Below, piece by piece: positions 56,713-64,000 of a DNA stretch of 64,000 bases. The notes under the pieces were generated by a model. That model was not told where the DNA came from. It saw only the letters and a list, made by a program, of their open reading frames with translations, and made no database searches. Origin of the DNA: Ganoderma boninense (taxonomy: Eukaryota; Basidiomycota; Agaricomycetes; Polyporales; Polyporaceae). A program made the position numbers and the translations under genes. Every line of letters begins with the position of its first letter. The first letter of the stretch is position 1. Location: the NCBI GenBank assembly GCA_002900995.3, contig CM035304.1, positions 2,348,591 through 2,412,590 on the forward strand, read 5' to 3'.

Positions 56713-58793
56713 TCAGCAACAGCGCGCGACAGGCACTGGGAAACTGACTCGAAGGGCGGACGGACTCACACTGATACTGGCAGACTCCAGGTCGGCCATT
56801 TTCTCCGAGGTGATGTGAATCACGTCGGACTCTGGCCTGCTCTCGACGAAGGCGGGCACGGTCGGCATGCCGTCGGGGATGAGGGGCGCCTTGCTCAAGG
56901 CGGCGTCGCCGATCAGCCCGTGGACGTACTGGCGCATGTTGAGTCTGTGATGAGATGCAGGTGAGCGTTGCCGAATGCGCAGAGGAACTTGTTGGAACAG
57001 GACTCACGTCGTCAATAGCGCGTTGGCATATACTGCACAATGGTTAGCATATAGATTCGTCGGTGAATGCGGACGCAACTTGACCCACGTTTGGCTAGCA
57101 TGAAGTTGAAAAATAGGTCGTAAAGGTTGTTATGGGCGGTGATGTACTGAAACTACCGCATGAGCTAACGGCGACCGAGAAGCCAGCCTATACGTACCGC
57201 GATGACATCCGCCAAATTACACAATCTAGCAACAAACGGATATGAGCTCAGCTGCGCTCATCTGAGAAGCTCGCGAGGTTCGGCGGCCAAAGTTGGCGGA
57301 CTTACGTCGTCAACATCCCGGTGGTGATCGTGAGCGCGATCAGCTTGGTGATGACGCCGTCGGACCTGCCACAGCGAACCACCCATCAGCATCTCAGCGC
57401 TGAGCAGGAGCAGAAGGAGAGCCAACGTACCCGCGCAGGCCGGTGCGGCTCTGGTGTAGATAGTAGCAGAGCGAGAGCGAGATGAACAAGTCGGTCGCGA
57501 GCGATATCGATAGGCCGATTGTGCCATGAATCTGTTGAGGCGACGTCGGACGTAGAAAAGAAATAGATCAGAGTGCCACCCGGTCGGGAATCGAAGCGGG
57601 CGAGTGCCTACCTGCAATGCTTTGGCGGCCTCGAAGAGGTTGTGGTACAGGGAGCTACGGTTTGGTGGGCAGATGAGATCTATCGAGCCGCCGAACGTCG
57701 TTGGAGACGAACTCACCCTCGAATGCCGTAGGCTATGTGTCGAATCAAAACATGATGAACGGGGGTGCTTCCTTGATATCACCGTCGAAGGGAAGCTCAC
57801 CGAGATTAACAGCTGTATCGGGGTTAGCGGGCGAGAAGCGGTCAGCGTGAAGATGGTGCGTACCAATATTAGCTACAGTGAGAAAGGCCTTCGAGGTCGT
57901 CAGCTTTTCATGCTCAAACATGTAGAAAGCGGCACGCACCGCGCACACGGCAAGGTATACGTGTTGGCTTACTGTCCACATGATCAGCATGGTCCCCACT
58001 GTCGTTGTGAAGAGATCGTCTTACGACGCCATAATCGGTGTGTAAGAAAACTACCATTTATTTTAGTATTGGACTCGCGTCCGCTTATCCGACATGGGAT
58101 GCACTGACCTGTTGAGCAGGAAAGCGAGGATCCCCTGTCACGATGCTAACCGTCAGAGATCGTGAGTCAATATGAGGAGCGACGCGACAAGCATACGTTC
58201 ATAATTATTTCCGCCTGAGGGGTAATGTCAGCAGAGGTACTCGCCAGAACTGCACTAGCCATGCGTACCGGGAGACTCCTAGAGACAGGAAAATAGTGTA
58301 AAGCAAGGCAGAAGACCGAGTTTACTGAAACGTACCATATGAGGGTTGTGCTCAGGGTCACTGGTTGCGCGAATCCGAGTATGAGATAATGGTAGGTTGC
58401 GTGGAGGACAAGAATCTGGTGAAATGTGTCGCACAGGCTGTGGCAATGTAAATGAAGTGTCCACAATCGGGAGGCGAACCCTCGGACACTCACAAAAGGA
58501 ACGCAACCTGTTTCTGAGCTCAATCGACATCCAAATGCATAGCAGAGACGAGGGTGGGACTCACTAGGCCCCGTAGAAATGCGTTGTCCGCCTTTGCTCT
58601 GGACGAGCGATAATAGTTGAAGGTTTGGATGCAAGTACATCCGTAGATCCTGCATACACAAGGGCTTGAGTATGGATTCTAAGGGAAATAAGGAAACAAT
58701 AACGCACATCGACGACACTGCGACCCCGATGAAGGTGACTCCCAACGTGCTCCCAAGGTCGATCCTCACATCCAAAGCGAATACGGGCATCAT
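56713..58793 (-). CDS. DUF6534-like seven-helix membrane protein 2
   Basis: Start MMPVFALDVRIDLGSTLGVT at 58793, spliced in phase to IYGCTCIQTFNYYRSSRAKA (near 58570-58650), then DTFHQILVLHATYHYLILGF. Downstream exons give IHGTIGLSISLATDLFISLS with LCYYLHQSRTGLRG (near 57420-57540), DGVITKLIALTITTGMLTT, LCNLADVIA, YITAHNNLYDLFFNFMLAKR and a C-terminal LNMRQYVHG region to about 56713. The order matches the DUF6534 family far better than the first gene does. Exons between about 57700 and 58300 remain unresolved. Integral membrane protein of unknown function. Confidence 0.78.
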
Positions 58794-59735
58794 AGGGATC
58801 GAAGAGAGGGCGATCTGGGAGGGGAAGTGAGAAGAAGGCCGAGATATTTGACCGATGCGCTGGGTATATGCGCCTATTGAGCTCGAGGAACGTACAGAGG
58901 AACTCAATCGCGATCCGAATCACTGTTGCGATGGCACCTTTCCCGCCGGGCGGGCGCGGTCGAGCGACATCGACCTGTTGGACTCTTGTGGTACCCCCAG
59001 AACATTGAGTAAGAATCCTTCTATGCCGGCGCTGTGGGGAAAGAAGCCGTAATGCCAGTGCGCGGGCGAATATATCATGATATGTGGTTGACGGCGGTGC
59101 GATTTGGCTAGGTAAGCCGTAACGGTTCGACATTATGAAAGGAGCGAGACACGAAGTCCCTTCTAAATCAGTCAAGTAATTGGAAAATCCTACCTGCATC
59201 AAGGGGCTCCAGATTACGGGCGACTTCGAATTCAAGCTGTACTAGCGTCAGGCCAGGTTCTTGGAAGTCGGCCGATTGTTGCCGCAGAGTAAGGCGTTAT
59301 GACTGTGGTCAAAGGGAGGGGCTTGGTAGAGTTACGGATCTTCATAAACGATATTTATCCTGTCCCGACCAGTGTAGACTTGGTGGCCGTTCAGGTGAGG
59401 GAATGGGGACGAGCCAAGGACGAGTTGAACGTGGGAGCGCCGATACCGTTTGGCGCTTCTGGCAGACAGCGTGGCAACTGCATGGTGCAGTCCACCCGCC
59501 GCATCCGTGGCTCTCCAGGGCTCTCTCAGTGGTCCCACTACTACCCAGTGGCCACTGCCCGGAGTGGTATGATAATGAGAACTATTGTCCTGCAAGAACT
59601 TAACGGTATAACTAGACGAGGTACGTGAATAAATCTCGAATGTTTGAATTTGCTTACCCAGCTATGTTCAACGACTCTTGCAATTCAAGTGGAACTGCTG
59701 AAGTAGTAGCCTAGCAGCCTAGCACGCAATCTGAG
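58794..59735. other. Divergent intergenic region
   Basis: Lies between the start codons of the DUF6534-like gene and the F-box/LRR gene. Short open frames on both strands are not supported. Confidence 0.5.
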
Positions 59736-61499
59736 ATGCACACCTCGGAGTCGGCGACATCCCGCTCCCTGACATGTCCTGACATCATCGTTGAGATGAT
59801 CAAACAAATGTCTCTTCCTGCGGACGATCATCTCTATCCTCTACACGACCGCCCCGTTGTTGTCGACCTTGGCACTCGTATGCAAGGCGTTCAACGGGCC
59901 AGCCACCAAAGCCCTGTGGTCTCGACTCGATTCCTTTCTACCCATTTTCAACGTCCTTTCCGCTTACGACGGCAAACAGACTGCACAGGACACGGAGCCT
60001 ACCTATGTGCGTCGCAGGTTTCTCGAAACTGCTCTATCCACGTGTCAGTCGCTAACGAATCGGTATAGTTGATTTCTGAAGACATTTCCGGGTCCTCGCA
60101 TGAGTTCTCCCGATTTCGCGAACTCGGAGGCTTTGTCCGAGCCGTAGTCCCCTCTCCACCTGATTGCGTCTGCGAATCACATCTCATCAAACCTTCCGTC
60201 TGGTTCTACTTGTCGCGGATCTCAGGAGGAACACCACTATTTCCTCACCTCCAGGAGCTCCATTGGTCCATCGAGGATCCCTGTGACACAGACCTCTTGC
60301 TTGTCGCCTCATCTTCACTCCGGCGCCTTTTTGTCTGCTACGGCGGGCACGGCACCGAGTCCCGGGAATGGTCTCTGAGCCAGAGTACACTTTTTCGAGA
60401 GACTGTCAACGCTGCTCCCCACCTGACGCATCTCATGATCTATGACACCGGTTCCGGTGGAACACTCTTCTCTGCCTGTCTGTCGAACTCGAACATCGGC
60501 ACGTTACGCCATCTCCGCAGAGTCTCCCTCGATGAGGACGAGCATGTCGGCCTAGACGTCCTCCGTGCGATGTCATATCTGGAATCACTCGAGGAGCTCA
60601 CTATCAGCGTCGCTGAGATCGATGAAGTCAACTTCACTGGATTTTCCGCGCTCAAAAAACTCACTCTTGGCGACACAACGATGTCCAGCGCGTCCACTCA
60701 GCTCTTCAATGCCTTCACCTCTCCGCACCTTCGAGAGCTGAGCCTCTGCGACCGCTTTCATCCGGCTGACACTGACACTCTACTCGCCACCTCTACAACG
60801 CTTGCGCAACGTTTCCCATCTCTGGCGGACTTGTCCTTGACAGTCTGCATGCCCCTCAGAGGCGGCGTCAGCGGAGCCACCCTGCAAGCCGCGCTCGCCC
60901 CCCTCTTCTCCCTGCCCATGGAGAAATTCTCGCTCAAAATACAGAACTCCCTCGTCCGCCCGCTCCCGGACGATTTCTTCACCGCCCTCGCCCAATCGTG
61001 GCACCGCCTCCGCGAGCTCTCGATCGTCATCCCCCAACAGCGCACCGACACCGTGCTCGCCGACATCATCTCCACGCAGACCCTCCTCGCGCTCGCGCGC
61101 GGCTGCCCGGAGCTGCACACGCTCCGCCTGCCGAACATGAGCTTCCCGCAGCTGGGGGAGAGCGGCTGGTACCCCGTCCTGCGGCACCCGCTCCGCTCGC
61201 TCGCGCCGGACAGCCTCGTCGAGGTGCTGGCGGTGGGCGGCGGGAGGGTGGCGGACGAGGAGAAGAGCGCGGAATTCGCGCTGGTCCTGGACAGGCTCTT
61301 CCCCGAGCTCGACACGAGAAGCGCGCCGGCGGGCGCGGGGCCGCTGCCGGATCTTTGGAAGAGGGTCTTGTCTGGCGTACGGCTGTGCCAGTTGGGGAGG
61401 TCGAACCGGGTGGAGGTGGAGTCGGCCGAGCCTGTGAGTCGTAACTTGAAGCGAGTCTTCAGGCGAATGGCCTCGAGAGGGTGCGATGGATGCAACTGA
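59736..61499 (+). CDS. F-box / leucine-rich-repeat protein
   Basis: The first exon starts MHTSESATSRSLTCPDIIVE. A frame change near 59840 leads into APLLSTLALVCKAFNGPATK and ALWSRLDSFLPIFNVL, which is an F-box-type region. A canonical intron near 60006-60068 precedes the long last exon (about 60069-61499). That exon encodes LRR-type repeats such as HLRRVSLDEDEHVGLDVLRA, LESLEELTISVAEID, FSALKKLTLGDTTM, HLRELSLCDRF and LRELSIVIP, and ends MASRGCDGCN. This is the common agaricomycete F-box/LRR architecture, distinct from the 8-43 kb family. Likely an SCF adaptor; substrate unknown. Confidence 0.78.
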
Positions 61500-62203
61500 C
61501 GCAGCCTGGAATTTGCAGCGTGGCTAGTCACCTGTCGACTCCTCATGCACGCCAGCACATACAAAAAGACCAGTTGCCCAGCATTTAAGTGGAGATCTCA
61601 TACGTCGAGGATGTATGCTGAGGACGTGTATGAACATCTCGGGTGTATCTCAGTTGTAGAGTTCTTTTTGGCTATCGCGGTGCTTGCTTTTGCCCACCGT
61701 AGCTTCCCTATGTCGGCGTAGTCATGTATGCTATGTTGTGAGGCCCATAAAAGAAGGAGAAGGTGGGGGTTTGTTGTTCTCGGCCTTTGCCGAGGTGGGA
61801 GGAGCAGCACAAAGTGCCAGAGGACTCTTCGCTGTCGCCGACATCAAACTACCATCTCGCTCCTCTGACCAATCCCCTCTCATTTCTTGGACTTGTAACA
61901 GAAGGCACCGCGAATCTTGCCTCAACAATGGCATTCATAAATTCACTCGAGATCTGCAGCTTGAGAAGATGCTCTCTGGCATGCTTCCTCGAACACACCG
62001 TGCCCTCGCATGAGTCGATAATTGGGTTCTGGGTTATATGAACACGGCCAGCGTCCAAAGACCTCGAAAATGCATATGCATATAGGCGTTTTCCGTCCGC
62101 ACTTATTGCATATACTCGTCTGACATGGACGGAGTCCTATACAATCCTTTGGGCGTCACGGCTCTGCACTACTAGTACACCTCGTGAGGACAAGGGCTGT
62201 GGG
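61500..62203. other. Intergenic, no supported gene
   Basis: 3' flank of the F-box/LRR gene; open frames here lack recognisable content. Confidence 0.5.
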
Positions 62204-62643
62204 TTGACACCTGCGACGAGCAGCACCGAACTGTCGGAAACCACCAACTCGATGTTCCGCTGGTACCCTCTCGCGGAGGCGTACTATGCGTACCTGAAAG
62301 ACGTCGACAGCGACAGCGATCTGTATGCGCCAGAATCGGCGTTCAGGACGGCGTGGTGGCATACGCGCGCATGCACCCTGCAGGAGCTCATTGCGCCATC
62401 CATCGTAATTTTCGTGTCGCAAGACCGGAAGGCAACAAGGCCACGCTTGCGCCCCTCCTCCAGAATACGGGCGTGTTCTCGCGCGTGCTGACGCGAGAGG
62501 CATCGCGTTCGACGGCGAGCACCGACGAGCGCATCTCGTGGGCGTCGAACCGGAGGGGAGGACGAGGGGTACTGCCTGATGGACCTCTTCAACGTCGATG
62601 TGCACACGAGAGTCTTACAATGGCTGGCGAGATCGCCACTTGA
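62204..62643 (+). pseudogene. HET-domain fragment
   Basis: The fragment LAEAYYAYLKDVDSDSDL is followed by FRTAWWHTRACTLQELIAPS and IVIFVSQDRKA. After a frame change it continues VLTREASRSTASTDERISWA, and after another YCLMDLFNVD. These align with the central part of the HET protein at 53999, with the N-terminal GYAILSHTW block and the C-terminus missing. It is a truncated, frameshifted relic. Confidence 0.75.
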
Positions 62644-62787
62644 ATGGATGCGCGTATACATCTACTTGAGCAACATAAGCAGTACAGCGAGCGATAACAA
62701 TACGATAAGATTAAGATGCACCCCACCAACCCAAAGAATCCGTACCAGCTTGAAGAGAACCCTAGGCAAAAATTTGCGTCCAGACCA

Positions 62788-64000
62788 TCAACATTGTCCA
62801 AGATACCTATTCTTGGGCATCGTCTGTCCGTAGTCGCCGACCCACGTCGTAAGGTTGGGGTTGTTGTACGCTTCGCTATACCTGGAGTGTGCACATAAAT
62901 GAGCGTCGATGCCCTCTCTGGATAACGTCGGAAACAGACGAGACGAGATGGGACGTACTGCTCGATATATGCGGCGGTAGGGAAGTCTGGTGGGTCACAT
63001 CCGATGTTGATCGCGTTCGGGTCCTGATAGACCCGGATGTAGTCGATGCGCATTGTCGAAGGAAACGTGAGCTCGTCGTACTGTACCGCCCCGAAGCTCT
63101 CGGATATGCCCAGGTTCATGATGAGGTACTGCGAGTGCGATGAACGTAGTTAACGCGATGCAAGGGGGTGGAATAATGACCAGGCCGCTGACCATTGGTT
63201 CCTGAGAAATCGGACGTCCGCTGATGCCGACGATGTTGTCGGGTCCCATAACAGACTGGCTGAGAGTCCACGCAAGCTTCCCATCAGCTACCCAAGAGAT
63301 ATACTGCGCTACAGTTTCAGGACGAAGTCCTCGGCGATACGACGAGGCTGGACTGACCGCATCACCGAAACCGGGTTGGTATTGGAAAGCGTAAACCGAG
63401 TATTGGTACCCATCAAACTCGTACGCAGTTTGATCTGCGAACATGTGCATGTGGAAGGTAAGAGAGAACGTCGACGAACTAGCAGAGCGCTCCAGCAAGA
63501 AAGACGTACCCGTCCCGGTGACGACAGACGTCGCCTGCTGGTACACGCCTCCAGTATAACTGTTGTTGAAGCTGATCGTAGGGTCGACGAGACTAAACGT
63601 GCCATTTGGGGTGTATTTGTAGTTGAACGGCTGTACGCATGTCAGTGAGCTGAGTTCAACGAAAAAGGCTAGATAAATCTGCATACCCCCCACTGCGCTG
63701 ACTGCGACACTGCTCCAACTTTCCCTAGAGGGGTGCCACCAACCTATAGAGGCCCCACGACGTTGGACGTAGGAAGATGAAAAGCTAGATTATAACCTCG
63801 TACCTGAGCCTCGAACATATCGATTTCCGGCGCCGATCGACCGACAAAATCGCCATTGTCATGCTTCGGGCCAGGATGCGACTCTCCGGGGCAAGTACAC
63901 CGCGATAACCGCTGGCCCGGCAGAACCGAGAGCACGCCATCGTTGTACGGCGAGTTGCCCACCGTCGCCTCGACCGGCTGGCCGTCCACCACCTGGCCGC
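62788..64000 (-). CDS. GH16 SKN1/KRE6-like beta-glucan synthesis protein (3' part)
   Basis: The gene enters from the right edge. The first visible exon has VEATVGNSPYNDGVLSVLPG and the catalytic-type motif APEIDMFEAQ (about 63810). Later exons give PFNYKYTPNGTFSLVDPTIS, YTGGVYQQATSVVTGTG, TAYEFDGYQYSVYAFQYQPG, YISWVADGKLAWTL and GRPISQEPM. After these come LIMNLGISESFGAV, MRIDYIRVYQDP and GCDPPDFPTAAYIEQ. The last exon (62788-62881) encodes NNPNLTTWVGDYGQTMPKNR and ends at a Cys. The whole order fits fungal SKN1/KRE6, Golgi/ER proteins needed for beta-1,6-glucan of the cell wall. Introns are short and canonical. The N-terminal membrane anchor lies outside the window. Confidence 0.93.

Noticed and set aside
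1..64000. CRISPR arrays, rRNA genes or bacterial operons
   Set aside because: No regularly spaced direct repeats, no rRNA-like sequence and no operon-style gene packing were seen.

Overview
This window looks like a piece of a basidiomycete (Agaricomycete) nuclear chromosome, plausibly Polyporales-like. The evidence is many canonical introns of about 50-60 bases, an intron-bearing tRNA-Ala, a SKN1/KRE6-type GH16 protein, a HET-domain gene, two seven-helix membrane proteins resembling DUF6534, and families of F-box proteins. No bacterial operon, rRNA or CRISPR array is visible. Two runs of exactly 100 N are scaffold gaps.

Left flank (1-11.4 kb): the 3' part of a many-exon secreted metallophosphatase; a tRNA-Ala(AGC); two divergent paralogous small secreted-protein genes with matching intron phases, one carrying a 448-bp TIR element in intron 1; then a relic and a full member of an F-box family.

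Centre (11.8-40.1 kb): a nest of mobile DNA. In order it holds a decayed Ty1/copia element with a truncated 3' LTR, a short repeat, a gap, a Ty3/gypsy pol fragment, an inverted repeat with two 722-bp arms, and a ~17-kb block that I interpret as a large Helitron (about 23.0-40.1 kb, minus orientation). The block holds a Rep/PIF1 helicase gene with three in-frame TGA codons, a C19-like cysteine peptidase, two F-box proteins with a nucleotidyltransferase-like domain, and several genes I do not recognise. Two small elements have inserted into it: a 486-bp TRIM (5-bp target duplication, with the empty site present elsewhere in the window) and a 684-bp MITE (9-bp target duplication) that splits an open gene.

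Right flank (40.1-64 kb): two more F-box paralogs, RPC10 (RNA polymerase subunit), a DUF6534-like protein, clathrin light chain, a membrane-anchored LRR protein, a HET-domain gene, a second DUF6534-like gene, an F-box/LRR gene, a HET fragment and a GH16 SKN1/KRE6-like gene running off the end.

The F-box family on the minus strand (8.0, 9.9, 40.3 and 42.3 kb) reads as one tandem array split by the mobile-element nest. Single-base frameshifts occur even in conserved genes such as clathrin light chain, so isolated frameshifts here may be sequence errors rather than gene decay.
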